Source: Terriglobia bacterium
Lineage (GTDB): Bacteria > Acidobacteriota > Terriglobia > Bryobacterales > Bryobacteraceae
Reading direction: 5' to 3'
DNA: 64,000 nucleotides
Assembly: GCA_020073145.1 (NCBI GenBank)
Contig: JAIQFS010000001.1
Location: 331,110-395,109 of the forward strand
Part shown: in pieces, positions 45,870 through 53,664 of the stretch
How the letters are laid out: every line of letters starts with the position of its first letter
Numbering within the stretch: position 1 is the first letter of the stretch
Notes under the pieces: generated by a model
What the model saw: the letters and a program-made list of their open reading frames with translations, nothing else
Told to the model about the DNA's origin: nothing
The model's database searches: none
Translations under genes and position numbers: made by a program

Positions 45870-47861
45870 CTAGAACGACAGCCCCTCCATCGCCCGGCTC
45901 AGGTCCGTCTCCAGCGCCGCCTTCTTCTTCCCCAGCTCCGCCTGGCGGTCGCGCAGCGTCGCCAGTTGCTGCTCATGCCCGTCCAGTTGCCGCGCGTAAT
46001 TCTGCACCTGCTGCTGCTGCCCGCTCACGCTGTTCAGACTCGAGATGTTGCGCCGGATCCGGTCCTCATCGGCCGTCAGGTCGCGGATCTGTCCTTCCAC
46101 GTCCTGCGCCGCCCGCTGGTTCTCCGCAATCTGCGATTTCTGGTCGGCGATGTGCTGCAACTCGGCCCGCGCCGCCGCGCTGAGATCGCGGTTGCGCACA
46201 TAGGTCAGCAGCACATCGGGCGTCAGGCTGCTCACCGTGTAGGTTTGATCGTAGACCCGCTCCTCCTCCACCGGAAATTCGGCCGTAGCGCCGGGCGCCA
46301 GCCGGATCTCGAACCGGTAGGCATTCGCCGTTTTCTCCGACGGCTTCTGATTGAGCAGCGTGTATCCCGGCCGCAGCGGGTGCTCCACCATCAACGTCTT
46401 TGCCTTCTGGTCCACGTTGCGCGCCGTATACGTGCGCGTCTCGGCTGCCGCCACCTTCGTTGTCAGAATCCCGCGGTTCGCGTGGATCTCACGCACCACC
46501 GCCTGCTTGCTGCCGAACGCTTCCGTCACCCGCGTGCCCAGGTCCACCGCGTAGCTGATCAGCCGCTTGTCCCCGGCCTTCAGCGTTTCCATCAGCGCCT
46601 CGCCTCCGTACGCCCCCGCGTCATACACCGTGATCGGCCCGCCATCCAGCGTCTTGCCGCTGGTGTTGGTCAGCTCGGCTGCGTCGGTCGGGTGCTCCGA
46701 GCCGCGCTGCGAATAGATCAGCAGCTTGCGCGCTTCGATCGCCTGTTGCAGAAACGGCAGCATGGCCGATTCGTTCTTGCGGATGGTCACCGGCTGCGCG
46801 ATCCGGTATTCGAACAGCTCCCCCAAGTCGCGCGCCACCGCATCCGCCACAATGGAGCTCGGCGACACCTGAATCGTCTCCGCCATGCTCTTCATCATCG
46901 GGGCCGCCCTCGGGGCCGCCAGTGCGCCCTTCGCAAACCCGCCGATCGCGTCCTGCCGCACCGCGTTCGATGCTTCTTGCGCAAACGCCCCCTCATGAAT
47001 CACCGGCGTCGCCGCCCGGTCGTCCGGCAGTTCCGCGTTCGGCCGGTCCACGTATCGCGGCGGGTACAGCTGCGTCACGAACGATATCGGCCGCCCCGAG
47101 ACCAGCGACAGCCGTACCTTGTCCCAGTCTTCGCCCGTGGTATTGTCCACGATCGCCCATCCTTCCAGCACCGGCGCGCCGCTCGCCCCGAAAATCAGCC
47201 GGTAGCTTGATTTCCACACCGGCGCCGGCACCATGTAGCTGGCCGTCACGTCCCGCGCCTTGCCGTCCGTCGAGTCGATGTACACGCTCCGCTTCTCCTT
47301 CGACCGCGCCGCCGCCAGCACCCCCAGGTAGTCCTTAAACTGCTCCTGCAGCTTCGCCTCCGTAAATCGGATTCCCGTGGCCGCCCCCAGGTCCACCGTG
47401 CGAAACTCGCCGCTATCCAGCAGCAGCGTCAGTTGTTCGCGCTCCGCCTGCTTGTCCCCGCCCGCGATCAGCCGCCCGTTCAGGATTACCCCGACCACTG
47501 CCTCGCTTCCGAACTTCAGCTCGATGCGCGCCCCCTTGAGCTGATCGAGCAGGCCGCTGAGCGCTTGCGCCGATCCGATCTGGAACGGAAAGCCCGCCAG
47601 CTTGTGGCTCAGTGGGTCCATCGAATCGTAGCGAAGTCCGGAGATCTTGCCGCCACCCCCCTCCTCCACCGTCAGCGACTTCAGCACGTCGTTCATTTCC
47701 GCCGCGTCGAAATCCAGCCGCGCCGATTCGCCCGCCGCCAGCCGCCCCGAGCGCTCGAAGAATCCGACGCCGTGCTTGTACAGCACTACTTCCTTCACCG
47801 GTAGGTCCGCCGCCCCGGCCGGCCAGGCGCTCAACAGCAGGAAAGGAATTGCGAGTTTCAT
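45870..47861 (-). CDS. Exported DUF4139 protein with C-terminal coiled coil
   Basis: 663 residues with a signal peptide (LAIPFLLLSAWPAGAA). N-terminal strands VKEVVLYKHGVGFFERSG, DAAEMNDVLKSLTVEE begin a DUF4140/DUF4139-type beta architecture; the central part includes APVWKSSYRLIF, LEGWAIVDNTTGEDWDKVRLSLVSGRPISF, which is the DUF4139 hallmark, and NTSGKTLDGGPITVYD. Residues 575-660 are a coiled coil rich in Gln, Ala, Arg. Function is not known; DUF4139 proteins are periplasmic and often in envelope-stress or adhesion contexts. The gene stands alone. Confidence 0.75.
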   Translation of the reverse strand: MKLAIPFLLLSAWPAGAADLPVKEVVLYKHGVGFFERSGRLAAGESARLDFDAAEMNDVLKSLTVEEGGGGKISGLRYDSMDPLSHKLAGFPFQIGSAQALSGLLDQLKGARIELKFGSEAVVGVILNGRLIAGGDKQAEREQLTLLLDSGEFRTVDLGAATGIRFTEAKLQEQFKDYLGVLAAARSKEKRSVYIDSTDGKARDVTASYMVPAPVWKSSYRLIFGASGAPVLEGWAIVDNTTGEDWDKVRLSLVSGRPISFVTQLYPPRYVDRPNAELPDDRAATPVIHEGAFAQEASNAVRQDAIGGFAKGALAAPRAAPMMKSMAETIQVSPSSIVADAVARDLGELFEYRIAQPVTIRKNESAMLPFLQQAIEARKLLIYSQRGSEHPTDAAELTNTSGKTLDGGPITVYDAGAYGGEALMETLKAGDKRLISYAVDLGTRVTEAFGSKQAVVREIHANRGILTTKVAAAETRTYTARNVDQKAKTLMVEHPLRPGYTLLNQKPSEKTANAYRFEIRLAPGATAEFPVEEERVYDQTYTVSSLTPDVLLTYVRNRDLSAAARAELQHIADQKSQIAENQRAAQDVEGQIRDLTADEDRIRRNISSLNSVSGQQQQVQNYARQLDGHEQQLATLRDRQAELGKKKAALETDLSRAMEGLSF

Positions 47862-47946
47862 ATCGGTTTAGACCGGCGTCCCGGGTTCCCGGTTCCCGCC
47901 ATTGCCTCCGCACGGGACATGCCCCCGCCTCCCGTTTCCTTTCACT

Positions 47947-48360
47947 CTACTCGCCCATCGCCTTGATAATCACGCGTTTGGCCCGCCGACCGTCGAACTC
48001 CGCATAGTAGATTTGCTGCCACGGCCCGAAATCCAGCTTGCCCTTGGTCACCGGCACCACCACCTCGTGATGCACCAGCAGGCTTTTCAGGTGTGAATCT
48101 CCGTTCATCTCGCCGGTGCGGTGATGGCGGTAATCCTCACGGAACGGCGCCAGCTTCTCCAGCCATTCGTCGATATCGGCCAGCAGCCCGTCCTCCGCGT
48201 CGTTTACCCAGACGCCCGCCGTGATGTGCATGGCCGAAACCAGGATCATGCCGTCCTGCATCCCGCTCTTTCGCAGCGCCGTTTCCACCTGTGGCGTGAT
48301 GTTTACATACTCTCGCTGCTTTTTGGTTTGGAACGTTAAATATTCCGTATAGAATCGCAT
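47947..48360 (-). CDS. YjbQ / UPF0047 family enzyme
   Basis: 137 residues from the ATG at 48360. The family signature is complete: [86 protein letters not shown]. The histidines in MHITAG and NGDSHLK are the likely metal or catalytic ligands. Members have been annotated as secondary thiamine-phosphate synthases because they restore thiamine synthesis in thiE mutants; the primary role is unsettled. It diverges from the response-regulator gene by 24 bp. Confidence 0.9.
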   Translation of the reverse strand: MRFYTEYLTFQTKKQREYVNITPQVETALRKSGMQDGMILVSAMHITAGVWVNDAEDGLLADIDEWLEKLAPFREDYRHHRTGEMNGDSHLKSLLVHHEVVVPVTKGKLDFGPWQQIYYAEFDGRRAKRVIIKAMGE

Positions 48361-48384
48361 AGCGCGATCATACAACCGAATCCG

Positions 48385-48789
48385 ATGGGAACCACTCGGC
48401 CCGGCGGGCCTCGCATCCTCCTTGTTGACGATGAGCCGTCTCTGTTGCAGATGATGAGCGTGTACCTGGAGCGTCGCGGCTACACCGTCACCACCGCGGC
48501 CAGCACCCATCGGGCATCGGCTTTGGCCGAGGAGCAGCCCCAGGCCTTCGCGGTCGCTGTTCTGGATGCCACCATGCCCGGCCTCAGCATGGAAACCCTG
48601 GCCCTGAAACTGCTCAATCTCAACCCCTCCCTGCACGTCCTCGCCGCCAGCGGGTATCCTGTGGACGTGAGCGCGTTGGAAGCCGCCGCTCCGGGCCGGG
48701 TCGCCTTCCTGCACAAACCCTTCACCCCGGAAATGCTGGCGGCCGCTCTTCGGAGGATGCTTGGCGCGCAAGAAGAAACCGGCGTTTGA
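48385..48789 (+). CDS. Stand-alone response-regulator receiver domain
   Basis: 134 residues, receiver domain only. The acidic pair Asp15-Asp16 (LLVDDEP), phospho-acceptor Asp61 (AVLDATMPG), Ala/Ser switch in LAASGY (Ser89) and Lys111 (LHKPFTP) are present. No output domain follows, so it works as a CheY-like or phosphorelay element. No histidine kinase is adjacent. Its 3' end overlaps the start of the next small gene. Confidence 0.88.
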   Translation: MGTTRPGGPRILLVDDEPSLLQMMSVYLERRGYTVTTAASTHRASALAEEQPQAFAVAVLDATMPGLSMETLALKLLNLNPSLHVLAASGYPVDVSALEAAAPGRVAFLHKPFTPEMLAAALRRMLGAQEETGV

Positions 48790-48919
48790 TCTGTCCCGCG
48801 AAGTCCGGGCCATTGCCCGCGAACGCGTGGGCAGCGTTCCCGCCCCAAAGCTCATCCAGCCCAAAGCCGCCCGCAAGAAACCCAAGCACCCCAAGCGCCT
48901 CGACGAGGACCTTTCGTGA
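48761..48919 (+). CDS. 52-residue basic protein, start TTG
   Basis: A short frame in phase 2 relative to the receiver gene: it begins at TTG (48761) four bases after GGAGG, reads [20 protein letters not shown], then [14 protein letters not shown] and Lys-rich [14 protein letters not shown], and stops at 48919, overlapping the next GTG (GTGA). The strong ribosome site and the double overlap support a real gene. Strongly basic; it could bind nucleic acid, but no family is recognised. Confidence 0.6.
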   Translation: MARKKKPAFDLSREVRAIARERVGSVPAPKLIQPKAARKKPKHPKRLDEDLS

Positions 48920-49668
48920 GCCGTGCGCTTCCCGCGCCTTCTGCGGAACCCGCCGGCTGCTCGCGCCGCCAGTTCCTCGCGTTTGGCTGGATCCCGTTTC
49001 TCCGGCCCAGCCACATCCATCTGGCGGGCGCCCGCTTCCGCATTCTGCGCAGCGGCCGTTCCTCGCGCCGCTATCTCTTCATCCACGGCAATGAAGAAAC
49101 CGCGCGCGCTGTCCTCACCCGCTTCATGCAAACTCAGGAGGGCATCGCCTACCTCATCGAAGGCCACGCCCGCAATGTGTCCATCGATTCCGGCCAGATC
49201 GACCCCAATCGCATGTTCTCCCGCGCCGGCGCCGAAGCCAGCCTGAAGAACCTCAACCCCGCCTGGTCGCCGCAGCAGCGGGAAGCCGCCCTCCGCGCGC
49301 TCGATCGCGGCCGCGAGCATCTCGTCCGTGCCCTCTTGCCGCCCCGCCGCGGCGTGCTCGTCGCCCTGCACAACAACTCCGAGGAATACTCGGTCACCGA
49401 GGAAGTCCCGATCAGTGACGCCACCTCCCTCCGCGAGCCCGCCAATCCGCACGCTTTTTTCCTTTGCACCGATCCCGCCGACTTCGCCGTTCTCTCCCAA
49501 TCCCCCTACAACGTCGTCCTTCAGCACGACAAGCCTTCGGTGGATGATGGCTCGCTCTCCCACCTGGCCGCCCGCCGCGGTGTGCGGTATGTGAATCTGG
49601 AAGTCCGCCTCGGCCAGGCCGACCGTCAGTTGGAGATGTTGCGCTGGGCCAATTGGAACCTGCCCTAA
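48916..49668 (+). CDS. TAT-exported M14-like zinc carboxypeptidase/desuccinylase-like protein
   Basis: 250 residues from a GTG at 48916. A twin-arginine motif ([15 protein letters not shown]) is followed by [14 protein letters not shown], where His57 and Glu60 form the HxxE zinc site of M14/succinylglutamate desuccinylase folds (HGNE). DPNRMFSR (Arg99) corresponds to the substrate-binding Asn-Arg pair, and LVALHNN (His152) to the third zinc ligand. Product size is shorter than typical carboxypeptidases. Peptidoglycan or poly-gamma-glutamate cleavage is a possibility, not a conclusion. Confidence 0.6.
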   Translation: MSRALPAPSAEPAGCSRRQFLAFGWIPFLRPSHIHLAGARFRILRSGRSSRRYLFIHGNEETARAVLTRFMQTQEGIAYLIEGHARNVSIDSGQIDPNRMFSRAGAEASLKNLNPAWSPQQREAALRALDRGREHLVRALLPPRRGVLVALHNNSEEYSVTEEVPISDATSLREPANPHAFFLCTDPADFAVLSQSPYNVVLQHDKPSVDDGSLSHLAARRGVRYVNLEVRLGQADRQLEMLRWANWNLP

Positions 49669-49737
49669 CCACCCGATGTGGGGTTGGCGATTCGCCGGCC
49701 CAGATTTTCCGCAGGCGGCTCCGGGAACGCCGCGCGC

Positions 49738-49965
49738 TCAGGCCTGTCGTCCGGCCGTCCACCAGCGCCGCATCGCCACCACCGACCAGACCGCTTCCAC
49801 CAGCCCGAAGGGCCAGGCCCCTTGCAGGAATCCGTAGGCCGATCCCAGCACGCACGATCCGGCGAACGCCAGAATGAACCAGCGGCTGCGATGCTCCAGC
49901 GCGTACGTCGCCAGCATCGCGGTCACCGCCAACAATCCGAAAAGGGTAAGCCGGTCCATCTGCAT
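49738..49965 (-). CDS. Small membrane protein, conserved hypothetical
   Basis: 75 residues with three predicted helices: LTLFGLLAVTAMLATYALE, WFILAFAGSCVLGSAYGFLQG and WPFGLVEAVWSVVAMRRWW. The hydrophobic and aromatic pattern is regular and ends in a basic tail, as in small conserved membrane proteins of unknown function. Convergent with the M14-like gene, 69 bp apart; divergent from the kinase. Confidence 0.6.
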   Translation of the reverse strand: MQMDRLTLFGLLAVTAMLATYALEHRSRWFILAFAGSCVLGSAYGFLQGAWPFGLVEAVWSVVAMRRWWTAGRQA

Positions 49966-50021
49966 GTCTGTAGTCCATCCTAACCGGTGGCCCGCCCGAT
50001 TCTCCGCGGCCTCACAAAATC

Positions 50022-50065
50022 CTGACGAGTTCTTTATGCATTTTTTATGACCCCTCGCCTACCGT
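50022..50065 (+). promoter_or_regulatory. Predicted OmpR/KdpE-type operator and -10 box before the kinase gene
   Basis: Three half-sites in exact 11-bp register: CTGACG (50022), TTTATG (50033), TTTATG (50044), each separated by 5 bp; a weaker CTCACA at 50011 continues the phase. Ten bp after the last half-site is TACCGT (50060-50065), a possible -10. The 11-bp period is that of PhoB/OmpR/KdpE direct repeats. The same layout recurs before the USP-like gene at 51084-51149. Confidence 0.5.
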
Positions 50066-50095
50066 GGAGACAGATACCCGGAGGCTTGAGGGACC

Positions 50096-51052
50096 ATGAC
50101 TCCGATATATCCCGGCGACCAGCTCGACCACTACCGCCTCGAGGAACTCACCGCGCGCAGCGGCATGGCCTCCATCTTTCGAGCCACCGACCGGCGCACC
50201 GGCCTCCCGGTTGCCGTCAAAGTTCCGCACCCCGAAGCCGAGTGCGACCCCGTCTTCTACGAGCGCTTTCAGCGTGAGGCGCAGATCGGCCGGGAGATGG
50301 ACCATCCCGGCGTCATGAAGGTCCTCGCCAGCGAGAACCAGGCCCGCGTCTATATCGTCATGGAGTGGGTGGAGGGGAGCCTGCTGCGCGAGATTCTTGC
50401 CGCCGAAGGCTCACTGCCTCCGGAACGCGCCCTGCCCGTCGCGATTGCCATCTGCGATGCGCTCGACCACGTTCACTCGCGCGGCGTCGTTCACCGCGAC
50501 CTCAAGCCTGAAAACATCATGGTCGGCGCCGGCGATCGCATCAAGCTCATCGACTTCGGCATTGCCGGCAAGGCGGGGGCCCGCCGCCTGACGTTTGGCA
50601 AGCTCTCCCACGTCATGGGAACCGCCGAGTACATTTCGCCGGAACAGGTGAAAGGCAAGCGGGGCGACGCTCGCAGCGACGTCTACGCGCTCGCCGTGAT
50701 GCTCTATGAAATGCTCACCGGCAAGACGCCGTTCCGCGGCGCCAATCCCCTGGCCGTAATGAATGCCCGCCTTCACAGCGATCCCGCGCCTCTGCGCGAG
50801 GCCAATCCCTCCCTCTCTCCGCAACTCGAGGAGATCCTTGCCCGCGCCTTGGAGCGCGATCCCCGGAACCGCTATGCCGGCGTCCGCGAGTTCGCCTGCG
50901 ATCTCCAGAATCCCAGTCAGGTGCCGATGCCCGCTCGTGCCCAACGTCTCCAGCCCGAACCGTTGCCCAAGCGTCTGCTCCTTTATTCGGCGCTGGCGGC
51001 CATTCCCGCCACCATCTTTTTCCTCCTCCTGCTCGCTGCCCGCAGCCAATAG
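50096..51052 (+). CDS. Membrane-anchored Ser/Thr protein kinase
   Basis: 318 residues. Kinase domain 13-270: Lys42 in VAVKVPHP, HRDLKPENIM (His133-Asp135), DFG at 153-155, GTAEYISPEQVKG, SDVYALAVMLYEMLTGKTPF. The glycine-rich loop is weak (LTARSGMASIFRA), as in several bacterial kinases. A C-terminal transmembrane helix (about 291-313) anchors it, with almost no extracellular part, so it senses from the cytoplasm or membrane. It is followed by the USP-like gene and the kdp operon and shares their predicted operator type, which suggests a role in potassium or osmotic control. Confidence 0.9.
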   Translation: MTPIYPGDQLDHYRLEELTARSGMASIFRATDRRTGLPVAVKVPHPEAECDPVFYERFQREAQIGREMDHPGVMKVLASENQARVYIVMEWVEGSLLREILAAEGSLPPERALPVAIAICDALDHVHSRGVVHRDLKPENIMVGAGDRIKLIDFGIAGKAGARRLTFGKLSHVMGTAEYISPEQVKGKRGDARSDVYALAVMLYEMLTGKTPFRGANPLAVMNARLHSDPAPLREANPSLSPQLEEILARALERDPRNRYAGVREFACDLQNPSQVPMPARAQRLQPEPLPKRLLLYSALAAIPATIFFLLLLAARSQ

Positions 51053-51083
51053 CCGCCGTCCCCCCTCCTTCCCCTGCAAACTC

Positions 51084-51149
51084 CTGATGCCGTCCTTATG
51101 AAATCTTCATGCCTCCTTTGCGCCTTCCTTACGGCGCTCCTCCTACTCT
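51084..51149 (+). promoter_or_regulatory. Predicted OmpR/KdpE-type operator and -10 box before the kdp operon
   Basis: Five half-sites in 11-bp register: CTGATG (51084), CTTATG (51095), TTCATG (51106), TTTGCG (51117, weak), CTTACG (51128). TACTCT (51144-51149) lies exactly 10 bp after the last one, the same spacing as at the kinase promoter. The array covers the ATG at 51098, so that ATG is probably not the start of the following gene. Confidence 0.5.
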
Positions 51150-51166
51150 GGACTTGGAAGCCTGAG

Positions 51167-51670
51167 ATGAGAACTCCTAACGAAATCGTGAAAGGCCCGG
51201 CCGGGGTCAGCGGGGCCTCGAACCGCGAGCTCGGCCGAAGCCCGGATTGGTGCCAGCGGCCAGACCGGCCCGAAGACGCCGGATCTTTCGAAGTGGTCGT
51301 GCCCTATACCAGTCCCGAGATCACCGCCCTCGTCGTGGAGCAGGCGGCGGTGCTCGCCGCCGGCCTCAACGTCACCCTGAAACTGGTCGCGGTCTACGTG
51401 GCCCCCTATCCTGCCGATCTCCGTTGCCCGGCCGCGATGCAGGAACATCTCACTGCGCGTCTGGCGGAACTCGCCGGGCGGACCCACTTGCCGTCCACCG
51501 CTCACCTGGTCGTGTCGCGCGACCGGAATGAGGGCCTCCGACAGGTCCTCCGGCCCGCCTCCCCGGTCCTCCTCGGCAGCCGCAAGCGCTGGTGGCCCAC
51601 CCGGGAAGAACGGTTAGCCCGCGACCTCACCCGCCAGGGCCACCGCGTTTCGTTGCTACATTTCGATTAA
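51167..51670 (+). CDS. USP-like protein at the head of the kdp operon
   Basis: 167 residues from the ATG at 51167, which has GGAAG about 7 nt upstream and lies downstream of the predicted -10 box. An ATG at 51098 would add a hydrophobic leader, but it falls inside the operator array. The core FEVVVPYTSPEITALVVEQAAVLAAGLNVTLKLVAVYV, then HLVVSRDRNEGLRQVLRPASPVLLG resembles the universal stress protein fold (a strand-helix with late SPVLLGS), though the canonical G.G nucleotide loop is not clear. Presumably regulates the Kdp pump, whose KdpD proteins also contain USP domains. Confidence 0.6.
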   Translation: MRTPNEIVKGPAGVSGASNRELGRSPDWCQRPDRPEDAGSFEVVVPYTSPEITALVVEQAAVLAAGLNVTLKLVAVYVAPYPADLRCPAAMQEHLTARLAELAGRTHLPSTAHLVVSRDRNEGLRQVLRPASPVLLGSRKRWWPTREERLARDLTRQGHRVSLLHFD

Positions 51671-51683
51671 GAAGGTTTCAGCC

Positions 51684-51767
51684 ATGCTTGACGTTGCTTT
51701 TGTCGCCATCAGCATCCTCTGCTTCGCCGTCGGTTGGGCGTTTGTCAAAGGCTGCGATCGGCTCTAA
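51684..51767 (+). CDS. 27-residue membrane peptide preceding kdpF
   Basis: ATG at 51684 with ribosome site AAGAAGG upstream; the peptide is MLDVAFVAISILCFAVGWAF plus VKGCDRL, one transmembrane helix with a short basic end. It lies 13 bp after the USP-like gene and 9 bp before kdpF, in an operon of correct spacing. KdpF itself is the next gene, so this is an extra small membrane subunit or regulator; function unknown. Confidence 0.6.
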   Translation: MLDVAFVAISILCFAVGWAFVKGCDRL

Positions 51768-51776
51768 GGATTCAAT

Positions 51777-51860
51777 ATGGAATACGCAATTTCATTGGCG
51801 ATAGCTGTGGCGCTCGGCGTGTATCTGGTATACGCGCTCCTTCGCCCCGAGCGCTTCTAG
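51777..51860 (+). CDS. kdpF: K+-transporting ATPase small subunit KdpF
   Basis: 27 residues: one transmembrane helix ([18 protein letters not shown]) and the conserved C-terminal LLRPERF. KdpF stabilises the KdpFABC complex. Only 10 bp separate it from kdpA. Confidence 0.85.
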   Translation: MEYAISLAIAVALGVYLVYALLRPERF

Positions 51861-51870
51861 GAGAAATGGA

Positions 51871-53664
51871 ATGACGGCGAATGGAATTTTCCAGATTGCT
51901 CTCTACTTCCTGGTCCTGCTGGCGCTGACCAAGCCCCTCGGCCTCTACATGACCAAGGTCTTTCAAGGCGAGCGCACTTGGGTGCACCGCCTGCTCCGGC
52001 CTTTCGAAGTCGCCCTCTACAAGCTCTGCGGCATTGATGAAACAGCCGAACAGCACTGGACCCGCTATGCCGGCGGCATCCTGCTCTTCTCCATTGCGAC
52101 GCTGCTGGTCACCTATCTGGTGCAGCGCATCCAGCAGTGGCTGCCGTGGAATCCGCAAGGCCTCGGGCCGGCCAGCCCCGACCTCTCCTTCAACACGGCC
52201 ATGAGCTTCACCACCAACACCAACTGGCAGTCCTACGTGCCCGAGACCACGGTTAGCTACCTCACCCAGATGATCGGCTTGGCCACTCACAATTTCTTCT
52301 CGGCGGCCGTGGGACTGGCGGCCGGCATCGCCGTCATCCGCGGGTTTGCCCGGCACTCGGCCAAAACACTAGGCAATTTCTGGGTCGACATGACCCGCAG
52401 CCTGGTCTACGTGCTCCTGCCCTTGTCGATCCTGGGTGCGCTGCTGCTCGTGTCGCAAGGCGCGATTCAGAACCTGCACCCGTACGCCAAGGTCGCCACC
52501 CTCGAAGGCGCCGTCCAGACCATTCCGCAGGGGCCGACGGCCTCCCAGGAGGTCATTAAGATGCTCGGCATCAACGGCGGCGGATTCTTCAATGCCAATT
52601 CGGCGCATCCGTACGAAAACCCCACGCCGTTTTCGAACTTCTTTCAGATTCTCCTGATCTTCATCATCCCCGCCGGCCTGACCTACACCTTCGGCAAAAT
52701 GGTGAAAGACACGCGCCAGGGCTGGGCCATCTTCGCCGCCATGAGCATCCTCTTCCTGGCCGGAGTGTTCGTCACCTATCCCGCTGAACAATCCGGGAAC
52801 CCCATCCTCACCAAGGTGGGAATTGAAAACACGGCCACCGCCACACAGCCCGGCGGCAACATGGAAGGCAAGGAGGTCCGCTTCGGCATCGCCAACTCCG
52901 CCCTCTTCGCCGTCATCACCACCGACGCCAGTTGCGGCGCGGTCAACGCCATGCATGACAGCTTCACCCCGCTGGGCGGCCTGGTGCCGCTGCTGAACAT
53001 TCAGCTGGGCGAAATCATCTTTGGCGGTGTCGGTTCGGGTTTGTACGGGATGCTCCTGTTTGCCGTCCTCTCCGTCTTCATCGCGGGTCTGATGGTGGGG
53101 CGCACGCCGGAGTATCTCTGCAAGAAGATCGAGCAGAAGGAAGTCAAGATGGCGATGCTGTCGGTGCTGGTGGCGGCGCTCAGCATCCTCGGCTTCTCGG
53201 CCCTGGGATCGGTGAGCCATTTCCCCAAGGACGGATACATCAATCCGCCCGGCGCCACCACCGCCAATCTCAACAACAACGGCCCGCACGGATTTTCCGA
53301 GGTGCTCTACGCCTATAGCAGCGGCACCGGAAACAACGGCAGCGCCTTCGCCGGAATCAATGCCAACACGCCGTTCTTCAACACCACTATGGGCCTCGCG
53401 ATGTTCGCCGGCCGCTTCCTCATGATGATTCCGCTGCTGGCCATGGCGGGCAGCTTGGCGGCGAAAAAACAAATTCCGGTTTCCGCCGGAACCTTTCCCA
53501 CGCACGGCTCCCTGTTTGTCGTGCTTCTGGTCGGCGTCGTCCTGATCGTGGGCGCTCTGACTTACTTCCCGGCCCTGTCTCTCGGGCCGATCGTGGAACA
53601 TTACCTGATGCAGGATGGCAAACTCTTCTCCCTCCTGCTGAATCCTGGCGTGGTGTGGGGATGA
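51871..53664 (+). CDS. kdpA: K+-transporting ATPase channel-like subunit KdpA
   Basis: 597 residues with ten transmembrane helices. It forms the potassium-selective pathway of the KdpFABC pump. Pore motifs are recognisable, for example [57 protein letters not shown] and [17 protein letters not shown], each P-loop followed by its glycine. Length is normal. The stop overlaps the kdpB ATG (ATGA). Confidence 0.97.
   Translation: MTANGIFQIALYFLVLLALTKPLGLYMTKVFQGERTWVHRLLRPFEVALYKLCGIDETAEQHWTRYAGGILLFSIATLLVTYLVQRIQQWLPWNPQGLGPASPDLSFNTAMSFTTNTNWQSYVPETTVSYLTQMIGLATHNFFSAAVGLAAGIAVIRGFARHSAKTLGNFWVDMTRSLVYVLLPLSILGALLLVSQGAIQNLHPYAKVATLEGAVQTIPQGPTASQEVIKMLGINGGGFFNANSAHPYENPTPFSNFFQILLIFIIPAGLTYTFGKMVKDTRQGWAIFAAMSILFLAGVFVTYPAEQSGNPILTKVGIENTATATQPGGNMEGKEVRFGIANSALFAVITTDASCGAVNAMHDSFTPLGGLVPLLNIQLGEIIFGGVGSGLYGMLLFAVLSVFIAGLMVGRTPEYLCKKIEQKEVKMAMLSVLVAALSILGFSALGSVSHFPKDGYINPPGATTANLNNNGPHGFSEVLYAYSSGTGNNGSAFAGINANTPFFNTTMGLAMFAGRFLMMIPLLAMAGSLAAKKQIPVSAGTFPTHGSLFVVLLVGVVLIVGALTYFPALSLGPIVEHYLMQDGKLFSLLLNPGVVWG

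Noticed and set aside
51098..51166. Upstream ATG that would give the USP-like protein a signal-peptide-like leader
   Set aside because: The leader codons coincide with the 11-bp repeat array and the predicted -10; the ATG at 51167 has a better ribosome site. Kept as an alternative only.
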